Counted from the first letter of the stretch, positions 15,416-24,902 are shown. The stretch is 64,000 nucleotides of DNA from Candidatus Gastranaerophilales bacterium (GCA_944323145.1 CALURJ010000002.1:103397-167396); one strand, 5' to 3'. Program-made: numbers and translations. Notes: generated from the sequence alone by a model not told the origin.

Positions 15416-16237
15416 ATGGAAATTAAAAAAATTAAACTGAGAGACTTTGAAATAGGTGGGGATAAACTTACAATTCTTGCAGGCCCCTGCGCTGCCGAAA
15501 GTCAAGAAATTCTTGATGTTACGGCTAAAAGATTAAAAGAAATCACTGATAAATTGGGTATAAATTATGTGTTTAAATCCTCTTTTGACAAGGCTAACAG
15601 ATCGTCAATAAATTCCTATCGCGGTCCGGGGCTTGAAAAGGGGCTTGAAATGCTTAAATCCGTTAAGGAAAAATTTGATGTTCCGATAGTAACGGATATT
15701 CATACACCTGATCAGGCTGAACCTGTAAGTAAGGTTGCGGATATATTACAAATTCCCGCATTTTTATGCAGGCAGACTGATTTGCTTGTCGCAGCTGCTA
15801 AAACGGGTAAAATAGTTAATATTAAAAAAGGACAATTTCTTGCACCCGAGCAGATGGGAACACTTGTTAAAAAAGTTGAGGACAGCGGCAATGATAAAAT
15901 TTTGTTGACGGATAGAGGATGTTCATTCGGGTATAACAATTTAGTTGTAGATTTTAGGGCAATTCCTATAATGCAGACATTTGGATATCCTGTTGTTTTT
16001 GATGCAACGCACAGTGTGCAGCTTCCCGGAGCGCAGGGAGCATGCTCAGGCGGTGACAGAAGATTTGTTCCGACTCTTGCTAAAGCGGCAGTAGCTGCGG
16101 GTGCTAATGTTTTATTCTTTGAGGTTCATCCGGATCCTGATAAGGCAAAATGCGACGGCCCTAATATGGTTGCACTTGATAATGCGGAAGAACTTTTTAA
16201 TATTTGTAATGAAATTTTTAAATTGGTGCGTAAATGA
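15416..16237 (+). CDS. kdsA: 3-deoxy-8-phosphooctulonate (Kdo-8-P) synthase
   Basis: 273 aa. It condenses PEP and arabinose-5-phosphate for the Kdo of LPS. LAGPCAAES carries the Cys typical of the metal-dependent form, and FKSSFDKANRSS, TDIHTP, RQTDLL, DATHSVQLPG and EVHPDPDKA are further active-site motifs. The start is set by the promoter only six bases upstream, and there is no Shine-Dalgarno. The stop overlaps the next ATG (ATGA). Its presence implies an LPS outer membrane. Confidence 0.95.
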   Translation: MEIKKIKLRDFEIGGDKLTILAGPCAAESQEILDVTAKRLKEITDKLGINYVFKSSFDKANRSSINSYRGPGLEKGLEMLKSVKEKFDVPIVTDIHTPDQAEPVSKVADILQIPAFLCRQTDLLVAAAKTGKIVNIKKGQFLAPEQMGTLVKKVEDSGNDKILLTDRGCSFGYNNLVVDFRAIPIMQTFGYPVVFDATHSVQLPGAQGACSGGDRRFVPTLAKAAVAAGANVLFFEVHPDPDKAKCDGPNMVALDNAEELFNICNEIFKLVRK

Positions 16238-16851
16238 TTATAAAACAGTTTATTGCAGGACCTTTAGAAAATAATATATATCTGCTTGTAGATGATGATA
16301 CAAAGCAGGCTGTTTTAATTGATGCAACAGCGCTGACTTCAGATATTACGGATACAGTAAAGAATCTTGGCGCAGATGTTAAATATATTCTGCTTACTCA
16401 CGGGCATTTTGACCATATTATGGGGTTAAATGACTTAAAAAATGCATTAGGGGCTCAAGCGGTAATTAATAAAAATGACCTGGTTTTGTCTGATAAAATT
16501 AATGAGTTTACAAGAATGTTTAATATACCTGAATCTACCCCGCCTGTTTATGAAAGATATGTTGATGACGGTGATATAGTTACTGTCGGCAATATGAATA
16601 TAAAAGTTATTACAACTCCAGGGCATACAGAAGGCGGTGTGTGCTACCTTGTTGACGATAATTTGTTTTCGGGAGATACTTTATTTAGAGATAGTGTCGG
16701 AAGAACTGATCTGTGGGGCGGAAATTTTGAAAAATTATCTGACAGTATAAAAAATAAACTGTTCAAGCTCGATGATAATATAAAAGTATTTCCCGGACAC
16801 GGCCCGATGACTACAATCGGTTACGAAAAAAAATATAATGAAATAATATAA
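16234..16851 (+). CDS. MBL-fold hydrolase (glyoxalase II-like)
   Basis: 205 aa. The metallo-beta-lactamase signature THGHFDHIMG provides the HxHxDH zinc ligands. Further ligands are in TPGHTEGGVCY (His), FSGDTLF (Asp) and FPGHGPMT (His). It overlaps kdsA by 4 bp and lies 38 bp before pheS. This size class hydrolyses thioesters such as hydroxyacylglutathione or related compounds; the substrate here is unknown. Confidence 0.85.
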   Translation: MIIKQFIAGPLENNIYLLVDDDTKQAVLIDATALTSDITDTVKNLGADVKYILLTHGHFDHIMGLNDLKNALGAQAVINKNDLVLSDKINEFTRMFNIPESTPPVYERYVDDGDIVTVGNMNIKVITTPGHTEGGVCYLVDDNLFSGDTLFRDSVGRTDLWGGNFEKLSDSIKNKLFKLDDNIKVFPGHGPMTTIGYEKKYNEII

Positions 16852-16889
16852 GAAGAATTGAAAAATTTTTTTGATATAGAGGTTAAAAA

Positions 16890-17924
16890 ATGAAGGAACA
16901 ACTGGAAAAAATATATAAATGTGCAACTGATGATTTGTCAAATGCAGCTTCAATTTCTGATATTGATGAAATAAGAGCAAAATATTTAAGCCGTAAGGGT
17001 GAGTTTAACGAAATTAAGAAAAATCTTAAAAATTTATCTGATGAAGATAAAAGGGTTATTGGTTCGCTTGCTAATGAAATTACCCAGAAGCTTGAAAATG
17101 CTTTAAAGGAAAAGCATGCTGAATTTTACAGAAAAGAACTTAATGCGAAACTTTTAACTGAAAGAATTGATATTACTCTTCCGGGAAAATATACTCCTAC
17201 GGGTAAAATTCATCCTTTAACATCAACAACAAATGAAATTGTTTCAATATTTCAAAGTTTAGGTTTTTCGGTTGTTCCTCAGGAACAATCTCCCGAAGTT
17301 GAAACAGAGTATTATAATTTTGATGCTTTAAATGTCCCCAAAGACCATCCTGCGCGTGATGTTCAGGATACTTTCTACACTGAAATTGCTAAAAATGTTG
17401 TATTAAGAAGCCAGACTTCCGGTGCACAAATTCATGCTATGGAAGGCAAAAATCCCCCTATAAGAGTTGTATCTCCGGGCAGGGTTTACAGAAATGAAAA
17501 CATAAATGCGCGTAAGAATAATTTATTCCACCAGATTGAAGGTCTTTATGTTGATAAAGATATTACTTTTGGAGATTTGAAAGGTGTTTTGAACGAATTT
17601 ATCAGAATATATTTTGGAGCAAGCCGTCCTACACGTTTCAGGAGCAGTTTCTTCCCGTTCACGGAACCGTCTGCTGAGGTTGATGTTCAATGTATTATGT
17701 GTGAAGGGAAAGGCTGCAGAACATGTTCCGGAACCGGTTGGCTTGAAATTCTCGGATGCGGAATGGTTGATCCGAATGTCTTAAAGGGCGTTGGAATTGA
17801 TCCTGATGTATATTCGGGATTTGCCTTTGGCATGGGAGTTGAAAGACTTGCAATGCTGAAATACGCTGTTGATGATATAAGACTTTTCTTCAACAATGAC
17901 GAAAGATTTTTGAAACAGTTTTAA
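16890..17924 (+). CDS. pheS: Phenylalanyl-tRNA synthetase alpha subunit
   Basis: 344 aa. N-terminal coiled coil, then the class II core: HPLTSTTNEIVSIFQSLGF, TSGAQIHAM, RFRSSFFPFTEPSAEVDV (motif 2) and FAFGMGVERLAMLKY (motif 3). GAGG precedes the ATG. The beta subunit gene is not next to it; a terminator and an opposite-strand gene follow, so pheT must lie elsewhere. Confidence 0.96.
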   Translation: MKEQLEKIYKCATDDLSNAASISDIDEIRAKYLSRKGEFNEIKKNLKNLSDEDKRVIGSLANEITQKLENALKEKHAEFYRKELNAKLLTERIDITLPGKYTPTGKIHPLTSTTNEIVSIFQSLGFSVVPQEQSPEVETEYYNFDALNVPKDHPARDVQDTFYTEIAKNVVLRSQTSGAQIHAMEGKNPPIRVVSPGRVYRNENINARKNNLFHQIEGLYVDKDITFGDLKGVLNEFIRIYFGASRPTRFRSSFFPFTEPSAEVDVQCIMCEGKGCRTCSGTGWLEILGCGMVDPNVLKGVGIDPDVYSGFAFGMGVERLAMLKYAVDDIRLFFNNDERFLKQF

Positions 17925-17943
17925 AATTAATATCAAGTACAAT

Positions 17944-17981
17944 AAAAAACAGACTGCATTATAAACTGCAGGCTGTTTTTT
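17944..17981. terminator. Shared terminator of pheS and the SIS gene
   Basis: AACAGACTGCA (17948-17958) pairs with TGCAGGCTGTT (17967-17977), one mismatch, with A and T runs on the two sides. Confidence 0.8.
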
Positions 17982-18007
17982 ATTATATATTCTGTTTCAT
18001 TTCCCTT

Positions 18008-19066
18008 TTATTTTACAACTTTGTCTAATCCGTGCGGTTTATCAACATTACGTCCAAGAGAAAGCGCAATTTCTAAGGCCAGAAGCTGGCTGATTACTAC
18101 TATGCAGAAGGACTTTACAATCTCGCTTTCGCAGTTTATATCTATATGGAATTTTGTTTTTATTTTTTCGTTTGTACAGCCGATTACGAATAACGGAGGG
18201 TTGTAATCTTCTTCTATTTTATTTAAATTCTTTATTGCAGTGTATGACAGTTCATTTATTGATACGTGAATCATAGCAGGTTTGTTGTTCAAAATTGCAA
18301 CATGGCCGTGCATAAATTCACCCAGAATATTTGAATAAACATTGATATATGATGTTTCCTTAATTTTTAGCGAGGCTTCTTTTGCAATTGCATAAGATAT
18401 GCCGTCTGCAGTGATTACTATATTTTTGAATTTACTAAGCTGTTTTGCCATTTCTTTTATCTGCGGATGAAGCAGATATGTTTTCTCAATAAATGAGGGC
18501 AGAGTTTTTAATTCATTAATATAGTTTGAAATATCAATACCTTTATGCGCGGCATATTTAAGAACAAGCAGCGTGCAGCAAAGCATCTGGGCTGTCAGAG
18601 ATTTGGTTGCTGCAATACTTTTTTCTTCCCCTGCATGGCAGTCTATTTTGAAATCTGCAGCTTCCCAAATGGTTGAACCTTTTTTGTTAGTAATTGCAAG
18701 TGTTCTCATATTGAGTTCTTTTGCTTTTTTTAAGGCCGAATTCGTATCAGAGGTTTCTCCTGACTGTGTTATAAAGACATACAAAATATCGTTGTCATGC
18801 GGTACAGTTGATTTCAGTAAAAATTCGCTTGAATATATTGCACGTGCTTCAATACCTGCAATATTACCGAACAGGTCTGCCGTATATCTTGCACAATGAT
18901 ATGAAGAACCGCTAGCAACAAGTACAATCTTAGCAATATCTGTCGGAATATCAAAAAGTATATAGTTGTTATCATTTACATGTGTGCGAAACAGGTTTTT
19001 GAGCACTTCAGCCTGCTCAAAAATTTCTGTTTCCATACATGTCGGTTTATTATTTTGTAAAAACAT
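18008..19066 (-). CDS. SIS-domain sugar isomerase/deaminase, GlmS isomerase-like
   Basis: 352 aa. Two SIS domains: SGSSYHCARYTADL and ITQSGETSDTNSALKKA in the first, ADGISYAIAKEASLKIKE and GEFMHGHVAIL in the second. The C-terminus NVDKPHGLDKVVK mirrors the GlmS tail, but the glutaminase domain is absent, so it probably deaminates or isomerises amino-sugar phosphates (AgaS/FrlB-like) rather than using glutamine. It follows gatB by 5 bp. murQ at 57 kb is another amino-sugar SIS enzyme. Confidence 0.82.
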   Translation of the reverse strand: MFLQNNKPTCMETEIFEQAEVLKNLFRTHVNDNNYILFDIPTDIAKIVLVASGSSYHCARYTADLFGNIAGIEARAIYSSEFLLKSTVPHDNDILYVFITQSGETSDTNSALKKAKELNMRTLAITNKKGSTIWEAADFKIDCHAGEEKSIAATKSLTAQMLCCTLLVLKYAAHKGIDISNYINELKTLPSFIEKTYLLHPQIKEMAKQLSKFKNIVITADGISYAIAKEASLKIKETSYINVYSNILGEFMHGHVAILNNKPAMIHVSINELSYTAIKNLNKIEEDYNPPLFVIGCTNEKIKTKFHIDINCESEIVKSFCIVVISQLLALEIALSLGRNVDKPHGLDKVVK

Positions 19067-19071
19067 AATAT

Positions 19072-20514
19072 TTAACCTAATATTTCTTTTAATATTTCGT
19101 TAACGGCTTTCGGATTTGCTCTGCCTTTTGTTTCTTTCATAACCTGTCCTACAAAGAAACCGAGAAGCTGAACTTTTCCGTTTTTGTAAGCTGTAACCTG
19201 ATCAGGATTTGCGTCACATACTTTTTGCGCAATTTCTTTAATGGCGCCGGTATCAGAAATCTGGCTTAAGCCTCTTTTTTCAACGATTTCTGAAGCTTTT
19301 GAACCATCTTTCATCATATCAACTATGATTTGTTTGCCTATGTTATTTGAAATTGTATTTTTCTCAATAAGAGAAATTAATTCAACAAGGTTTTCCGGTG
19401 TTAATTTAGTTTCATTAATTTCAAGTTTTGTTTCTTTCAAGTAAGCTGCAATTTCACCCATAATAAAGTTTACTGCAATTTTAGGAGATGCACCGAGTTT
19501 TAAAACTTCATCAAAGAAAAGAGCAAGTCCCATCTGTTCAACAATAACAGATGCATCGTATTCACTCAAACCAAGGCTCATGTAGCGTTCGCGTTTTGCC
19601 TGAGGCAGTTCGGGCATTTTAGCTCTTATTTCTTCAACCCATTCTCTTGAAATTTTTAGAGGCATTAAATCCGGTTCCGGGAAGTATCTGTAATCATGTG
19701 CATCTTCTTTCCCTCTCATAGATTTGGTTTCTTTTGCATTATCGTCCCACAATCTTGTTTCTTGAACAACTTTTCCGCCTTCTTCAACAATTTCGATTTG
19801 TCTGTCAATTTCGTATTCGATAGCTCTTTGAAGGGCTGAAAAACTGTTTACATTTTTGATTTCAGCGCGGGTTCCGAACTCTTTTGAACCTTTAGGCATA
19901 ATAGATATATTTGCATCACATCTCATTGAGCCTTCTTCAAGGTTGCCGTCGCAAACTCCTATGTAACGGACAATATTTCTCAATTCTTCCATATAATTTC
20001 TGGCCTCTTCTGAGCTTCTCATATCAGGTTCTGAAACTATTTCAAGAAGCGGTGTGCCTGCTCTGTTTAAGTCTACAAGAGAATAAGAAGAACCTGCAAG
20101 GCCGTCTGCGCCTGCGTGAACAAGTTTCCCTGCATCTTCTTCCAAATGTGCACGAGTGATACCTATTCTTTTGCCTTTTACATTCAGATATCCGTTAACA
20201 CAAATCGGTTCATCATATTGAGAAATTTGATATCCTTTTGGAAGATCAGGATAAAAATACTGTTTTCTGTCGAATTTGCATCTTTCCGGTATTTCGCAAT
20301 TCAATGCAAGTCCTGTTAAAATCCCCATATTAACTGCTTCTTTATTTAAAACAGGCAAAACTCCCGGCATCCCCAAAGTAATCGGGCTTGTTTCCGAATT
20401 AGGCTCTTTCCCGAATTCACAGCCGTCGGGTGCAAATATTTTTGATTTGGTTTTTAACTGTGCATGAACTTCCAAACCTATAACAACTTCGTATTTATCT
20501 CTTAAATCTTCCAT
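19072..20514 (-). CDS. gatB: Aspartyl/glutamyl-tRNA(Asn/Gln) amidotransferase subunit B
   Basis: 480 aa, normal length. Motifs: GLEVHAQLKTKSKIF, TLGMPGVLPVLN, FDRKQYFYPDLPKGYQISQ, DLNRAGTPLLEIVSEPD and the YqeY-like C-terminal tail. It converts Glu-tRNA(Gln) to Gln-tRNA(Gln) with GatA and GatC, which are not adjacent. With one gltX in the window, this fits a non-discriminating GluRS pathway. AAGGAG precedes the ATG. Confidence 0.96.
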   Translation of the reverse strand: MEDLRDKYEVVIGLEVHAQLKTKSKIFAPDGCEFGKEPNSETSPITLGMPGVLPVLNKEAVNMGILTGLALNCEIPERCKFDRKQYFYPDLPKGYQISQYDEPICVNGYLNVKGKRIGITRAHLEEDAGKLVHAGADGLAGSSYSLVDLNRAGTPLLEIVSEPDMRSSEEARNYMEELRNIVRYIGVCDGNLEEGSMRCDANISIMPKGSKEFGTRAEIKNVNSFSALQRAIEYEIDRQIEIVEEGGKVVQETRLWDDNAKETKSMRGKEDAHDYRYFPEPDLMPLKISREWVEEIRAKMPELPQAKRERYMSLGLSEYDASVIVEQMGLALFFDEVLKLGASPKIAVNFIMGEIAAYLKETKLEINETKLTPENLVELISLIEKNTISNNIGKQIIVDMMKDGSKASEIVEKRGLSQISDTGAIKEIAQKVCDANPDQVTAYKNGKVQLLGFFVGQVMKETKGRANPKAVNEILKEILG

Positions 20515-20631
20515 TTTATCTCCTTGTAGTACTTTTTAATGCTGTAAAGATATTTATTAAAGCATTAGTCCCTGATTTTCCGGTCCCATTTTATTTTACC
20601 ATAAATAAAGATTTGTAGTAAAGAGATAAAA

Positions 20632-21399
20632 TTAATAAGTCATTTTCCAACCATCTTCCATAATTCTTGCCGCACAACCGTAGCCGCTGACGTTTTCGGG
20701 TGCTTTATTTAAAATTCCTTCCCCTGCACATAATTCTTCATTTGTCCGCCAATAACTGTTCCCTGAAGCTGCACCGGTCATAACTTCTGAATAATCAACC
20801 CCATACATTGGATATAAGTGACCGTTCTGTGCGACTATAAATTTAAATAAGTCTCTTCCGTATTGATTTGGGCGTCTTATGCTGTTTACATCTATTGTAA
20901 CTTCCGCGCATATGCTTTGAATTACGTTTAAATCAGGAAACGGCACTGTTTCACAATTTTTCGGGATAACAAGATACATTACTCCGTCCAGAGTCATAAA
21001 TTTATAGCCTTCTGTAGAACGCCAATCAAGAGCTTCTGTTAATTGAGTATTTTTAGGTTTTAAAGGCCCTGATTTCAGATCTGGTTCCAGTGCGGTTCCG
21101 TTTTCTGCAGATTTAAGAATTTGAACAGATTTTTTTATTTCTTCGTCAAATTTCTTATTCCATGCGGCATCAGCAGATGTTCCGTCAAATACTCCTGTGC
21201 ATACCATATCAGTGCATTCATGTCGAAACATAATATATTGCATAGCTTGTTCAAATGAGCTTAATGATTTTAGGAGCTGACTGACATACTCTTTTTCGTG
21301 ATAATGTGCAACAATTCCAGGCATAGTAAAAGCTGCAACGACTCCTATTACCCCTATAGTTATCATCACTTCCGAAAAATTAAAGGCATTTTTTCGCAA
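20632..21399 (-). CDS. Prepilin-like protein with type IV pilin N-terminus
   Basis: 255 aa. The N-terminus MRKNAFNFSEVMITIGVIGVV has the short basic leader, a Glu about five residues into the hydrophobic helix and a long apolar helix. This matches class III prepilin signals (here with Phe-Asn-Phe rather than Gly-Phe-Thr). The globular part contains four or more Cys and ends in ARIMEDGWKMTY, an ending I associate with many pilin-like paralogues of gut Melainabacteria. It is probably a secreted or surface pseudopilin. It has its own promoter, overlapping the folP 3' end. Confidence 0.8.
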   Translation of the reverse strand: MRKNAFNFSEVMITIGVIGVVAAFTMPGIVAHYHEKEYVSQLLKSLSSFEQAMQYIMFRHECTDMVCTGVFDGTSADAAWNKKFDEEIKKSVQILKSAENGTALEPDLKSGPLKPKNTQLTEALDWRSTEGYKFMTLDGVMYLVIPKNCETVPFPDLNVIQSICAEVTIDVNSIRRPNQYGRDLFKFIVAQNGHLYPMYGVDYSEVMTGAASGNSYWRTNEELCAGEGILNKAPENVSGYGCAARIMEDGWKMTY

Positions 21400-21427
21400 A
21401 ACAGACTCCTAATTGTAATATATATTT

Positions 21428-21455
21428 ATTATAACCTATTTTTCGAAATTTTCAA
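21428..21455 (-). promoter_or_regulatory. Promoter of the prepilin-like gene
   Basis: On the minus strand TTGAAA (21455-21450), 16 bases, TATAAT (21433-21428). The -35 lies in the last codons of folP. Confidence 0.6.
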
Positions 21456-22569
21456 GCAATTCAACAAGCTTTTGGTGCATTTTTACATTATGAACGCGTA
21501 TATAATCAGCCCCATTTTCAATTGCTATTGAATTTAGTGCTGTTGTATAAATATCTTTTGAAAAATTATCGGCATCTTTCATATTAAGTAAACTTTTTCT
21601 TGACAGGCCTATCATAACGGGATATCCTAACGATTTGAATTCTTTAATTCGTTTAATTATTTCAAAATTGTCTTCTCTGTTTTTTCCAAAACCTATCCCG
21701 GGGTCAACTATAATGTTTTCTATCCCTTTGGAAAGTGCAAAATCAATTTTTACCTTGAGAGCCGAGAAAATTTCTTCTATAACATCATTGTATAGCGGAC
21801 AATCCTGCATATTTTCAGGGGTTCCTTTGGAATGCTGGATTATAATCGGGACATTATACTTCGAGATAACATCTGCCATTTTCCCGTCATAGTCAAATCC
21901 GGAAACATCATTTATAATATCGGCACCTGCGTTTATGCATTCTTCAGCAACAAGCGCGCTTCTTGTATCTATACTGATTTTTATTTTACCTTTTGCAAAG
22001 TCAACAACAGGCAGAAGTTTTTTTAATTGTTCTTCCGCACTCACAGGAGCTGAATACGGTTTTGTGGACTCTGCTCCGATATCAATAATATCAGCGCCGT
22101 CGCGTATCATTTCAAGAAGGTGTTCTTTTGCCTTTTCAAAGTTGTTGTACATTCCGCCGTCAGAAAAAGAGTTGTCCGTAAGATTTAATATCCCGACAAT
22201 TTTACATTTATTCTTTTTTGGAGATGATACATATTCTATAAGTTTTTCTCCTAATATTTTCAGACCAAACGGTTGGGATTTTAATTTTTCTCCTATCTTA
22301 AGAATTTCTGATGTACTTCCGCCTAAAATACAATTTGATTTTTTAATGTTGCCTGTAATAACTTCTCTGTGTGTAGCACAGTCAGCACCTGCAGAGATAG
22401 CCGTTTGTTTTAAAATATTTGCCTGAGCAGGTGTCAGAGAATATATTTTTATATTTTTATATCTGAACTTATCAGCACCTCGTTTTGCGTATGATTTGTC
22501 AAAGCCAATATTTAACAGCTCTTTTTCTAAATTTGTATTTTGTAACTCTCTTAAACTAAAATCGTGCAT
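21436..22569 (-). CDS. folP: Dihydropteroate synthase with N-terminal extension
   Basis: 377 aa, about 100 longer than E. coli FolP. The TIM-barrel core starts near residue 118: VGILNLTDNSFSDGG, DIIDIGAESTKP, ISIDTRS, INDVSGF and DPGIGFGK. The first 117 residues (with SLTPAQANILKQTAISAGADCATHREVI) form the extra domain found in a subset of DHPS proteins. It makes dihydropteroate in folate synthesis. No ribosome site precedes the ATG; instead a 15-bp perfect inverted repeat (22553-22567 with 22582-22596) places the start codon at a hairpin edge. Confidence 0.93.
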   Translation of the reverse strand: MHDFSLRELQNTNLEKELLNIGFDKSYAKRGADKFRYKNIKIYSLTPAQANILKQTAISAGADCATHREVITGNIKKSNCILGGSTSEILKIGEKLKSQPFGLKILGEKLIEYVSSPKKNKCKIVGILNLTDNSFSDGGMYNNFEKAKEHLLEMIRDGADIIDIGAESTKPYSAPVSAEEQLKKLLPVVDFAKGKIKISIDTRSALVAEECINAGADIINDVSGFDYDGKMADVISKYNVPIIIQHSKGTPENMQDCPLYNDVIEEIFSALKVKIDFALSKGIENIIVDPGIGFGKNREDNFEIIKRIKEFKSLGYPVMIGLSRKSLLNMKDADNFSKDIYTTALNSIAIENGADYIRVHNVKMHQKLVELLENFEK

Positions 22570-22596
22570 AAGCTTAGCTTAGCACGATTTTAGTTT
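22553..22596. repeat. 15-bp perfect inverted repeat spanning the folP start
   Basis: AAACTAAAATCGTGC (22553-22567) is exactly complementary to 22582-22596, with a 14-base loop. On the folP transcript it sequesters codons 2-6 and the G of AUG. On the plus strand it ends in T6 but no plus-strand gene leads into it. Confidence 0.8.
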
Positions 22597-22628
22597 TTTA
22601 ACAATGTATTTATATAATTGTGCGGTAT

Positions 22629-23123
22629 TTATTTATCGTTATAAAGCAGCTTTCCTTCGATGGCTTCCGTGGTAACTTTTGTTATGTCAGAAAGACCTGA
22701 TATCAGCGTAACAAAACCGAATCCATAACCTAATGCACCTGCTGCACCTTTGAATAGCGGGCTTTTTATAATCGGTTTAATAAATCTGGTGTTTTTAAAT
22801 TTTGAACCCCAGTTTAAAATTGCATTTTTTGCCCATCTAGCATTTTCTGCAACTTTTGCCCATAATCCCTTTGTTTGTTTCGTAACATTTACCGCTGTTC
22901 TTGTTGTATCAGTTACGCCTCGCATTCCCTGTGAAACTTTTTTCGCAGAGCTAAACATATCAAAGCCGGATTTTGCTGCTTTAGATCTTGCTGCAGCTGT
23001 TGTTGCCGCAACAGCACCGCCGCCTGTTACAACTTTTTTTTCGGTCTCTTTTCTTTCCTGATTGCGGTTATTTATCTCCGGATTGGAAGTATATGCTATT
23101 TTGTCACTAAAAGAAACGCGCAT
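22629..23123 (-). CDS. Lineage-specific Ala/Lys-rich protein with C-terminal hydrophobic segment
   Basis: 164 aa; not recognised. It begins MRVSFSDKIAYTSNPE and continues with an Ala/Lys-rich, probably helical region (GGGAVAATTAAARSKAAKS). The C-terminal segment GAAGALGYGFGFVTLISGL (about 128-147) is hydrophobic and Gly-rich. It is 2 bp downstream of the 23126 gene and both share a basic, repetitive amphipathic style, so they are probably a functional pair. Localisation and role are unknown. Confidence 0.55.
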   Translation of the reverse strand: MRVSFSDKIAYTSNPEINNRNQERKETEKKVVTGGGAVAATTAAARSKAAKSGFDMFSSAKKVSQGMRGVTDTTRTAVNVTKQTKGLWAKVAENARWAKNAILNWGSKFKNTRFIKPIIKSPLFKGAAGALGYGFGFVTLISGLSDITKVTTEAIEGKLLYNDK

Positions 23124-23125
23124 AA

Positions 23126-23836
23126 TTATTCTTCTCCGTTATCAATCTCAGAATTTTTATTTTTTTCTTGAGTTTCTTTTAATGCAGTTACACCGGATGC
23201 GATACCGCCTGATGTTCCGACAGTGTTAACAGCCGCTTTTTCATAAGTTTCTTTTTTGACGCCTTTTATGCTTTTCCAGATTGATTTCAGACCATTTTTA
23301 ATATCTTTATAAATGGTTTTAACACCGTCTTTTACGTTTTCATAGAATTTTGTTACAGGCGCACCGACTTTTGTTTTGGCAAATTTATTGTACTGTGTTT
23401 TAATTGTATTTGACGGTTTTTTGTAAACATCAGAAGCTAAGAACTGTTTTTTTACTGTTGAGAACGCTGTTTTTATAAACTTACGTGTATCTTTTACATA
23501 ATTCACAAAGTTTTTTACAGGTTTTGATTGTGCAAGTTTTGAGAAAGCCTGTATTGATTTTTTAGTCCCCCAGCCTGTTGCCATACCGCCTAAAAGACCG
23601 GTTGTGACTATTGCCCCGCCTTCAAGAATTTTTTTTGCGGGTTTAGGGAGTTTAAATTCTTTATTATTTGCGATATCTAAAAAGTCTTGTTTTTGTTCGC
23701 GCAAGTCATCGCTCATTGATTCATATGAATCTTCATCCATATCAGCTAAGCTGATTGATGAATAATCTTCATTTTGTTCATTAGATTTGAATGCAGGTTT
23801 GTAATTACTTGAGAATCTTGGTTGTATCGATAACAT
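23126..23836 (-). CDS. Lineage-specific basic protein, partner of the downstream gene
   Basis: 236 aa; not recognised. Short N-terminus with PRFSSNYKPAFKSN, an acidic stretch (about 22-50), a Gly-rich hydrophobic segment (GGAIVTTGLLGGMATGWG, about 72-90) and then a long Lys-rich helical region with aromatic-Lys repeats (YKDIKNGLKSIWKSIKGVKK). The pattern resembles membrane-associated or nucleic-acid-associated amphipathic proteins. GGAG precedes the ATG. It is cotranscribed with 22629-23123. Confidence 0.55.
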   Translation of the reverse strand: MLSIQPRFSSNYKPAFKSNEQNEDYSSISLADMDEDSYESMSDDLREQKQDFLDIANNKEFKLPKPAKKILEGGAIVTTGLLGGMATGWGTKKSIQAFSKLAQSKPVKNFVNYVKDTRKFIKTAFSTVKKQFLASDVYKKPSNTIKTQYNKFAKTKVGAPVTKFYENVKDGVKTIYKDIKNGLKSIWKSIKGVKKETYEKAAVNTVGTSGGIASGVTALKETQEKNKNSEIDNGEE

Positions 23837-23975
23837 ATTTATCTCCGTTCAGATAATTTTCCACATAACCTAACGCAGCTGAAAAAAAAATTTTGCTGAA
23901 ATGATTATTTTTTTGTAATAAATCGTTACAAATTTAACTGGTATATTTTGCTGATTTATTATCTCATATAATTCT

Positions 23976-24902
23976 TTATTTGTAAATAAATTTGCATCCC
24001 TGATATGAATTTCTGTTAATGAATTCTTTGTCGATTTTGTTCAGGCAGTCAAATTTTTTACCAAGCCATTTGGGAGCAATTAATTCCGTACTCAATCCGT
24101 TGCCGGCAAGTCTGTGGATAGTTGTGGTTTCGGGAAGGTATTCAAGAAAGTCGCAAACTGTTTTTACATATTCATTCTCATCCATAAAATCAATGCCGCC
24201 TTCTTTATAAATTTGTGCAAGTTTAGTATTTTCAAGAGCGCAGAGCATGTGTATTTTTACTCCGTCAATTTTGAGTTGTGCAAGTTTTTGTGCTGTCTGC
24301 ATAATTTCGTCATGTGTTTCCCAGAGCCCGAAAATAACATGAACACAAACATTTATGCCCGCCTTCTTTGTTTTTTCATAGGCTCTTAAAAAACAGTCAA
24401 AGTTATGGCCGCGGTTAATCTTTTTTAATGTTTTATCGTGGATTGACTGCAGACCATATTCAACCCAGGTGTAGTAATCATCTTTATACGATGAAATCAG
24501 TTTTATTTTTTCATTATCAATACAGTCAGGTCTTGTTCCTATTGAAAGCCCTACAATGTCGGGATGATTAAGTGCGCAATTATATATTTTTTCAAGTTCA
24601 GAAACCGGTTTATAAGTATTTGAATATGCCTGAAAATAAGACATAAATTTTTGAGCTTTAAACCTTTTAGATAATGTTTTTATTCCTTCTTCAACCTGAC
24701 CTTCTATAGGCAAAAGATTTGAATGCGCCTGAGAAAAACTTCCGCCTTCATCACAGAATATACATCCACCTGTGGAAATTGTTCCGTCCCTGTTAGGACA
24801 CGAAAAACCGGCATCAAGTGTTATTTTATAGACCTTAACGCCGAATTTCTTTTTTAAATGAGCGCTGTATTGATTATAGCGCTTATCAGTATTATTAAAC
24901 AT
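23976..24902 (-). CDS. Radical SAM protein, TIGR01212/YhcC family
   Basis: 308 aa. The cluster motif is CPNRDGTISTGGCIFCDE (C-x11-C-x2-C), which is the spacing of the YhcC/TIGR01212 family rather than CxxxCxxC. GLSIGTRPDCI, VEYGLQSIHDKTLKKINRGH and HVIFGLWETHDEIMQT are further family motifs. It is Elp3-related in the core, and the reaction is not known. The small zinc-ribbon gene 24913-25083 ends 10 bp upstream, probably in the same transcript. Confidence 0.88.
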   Translation of the reverse strand: MFNNTDKRYNQYSAHLKKKFGVKVYKITLDAGFSCPNRDGTISTGGCIFCDEGGSFSQAHSNLLPIEGQVEEGIKTLSKRFKAQKFMSYFQAYSNTYKPVSELEKIYNCALNHPDIVGLSIGTRPDCIDNEKIKLISSYKDDYYTWVEYGLQSIHDKTLKKINRGHNFDCFLRAYEKTKKAGINVCVHVIFGLWETHDEIMQTAQKLAQLKIDGVKIHMLCALENTKLAQIYKEGGIDFMDENEYVKTVCDFLEYLPETTTIHRLAGNGLSTELIAPKWLGKKFDCLNKIDKEFINRNSYQGCKFIYK

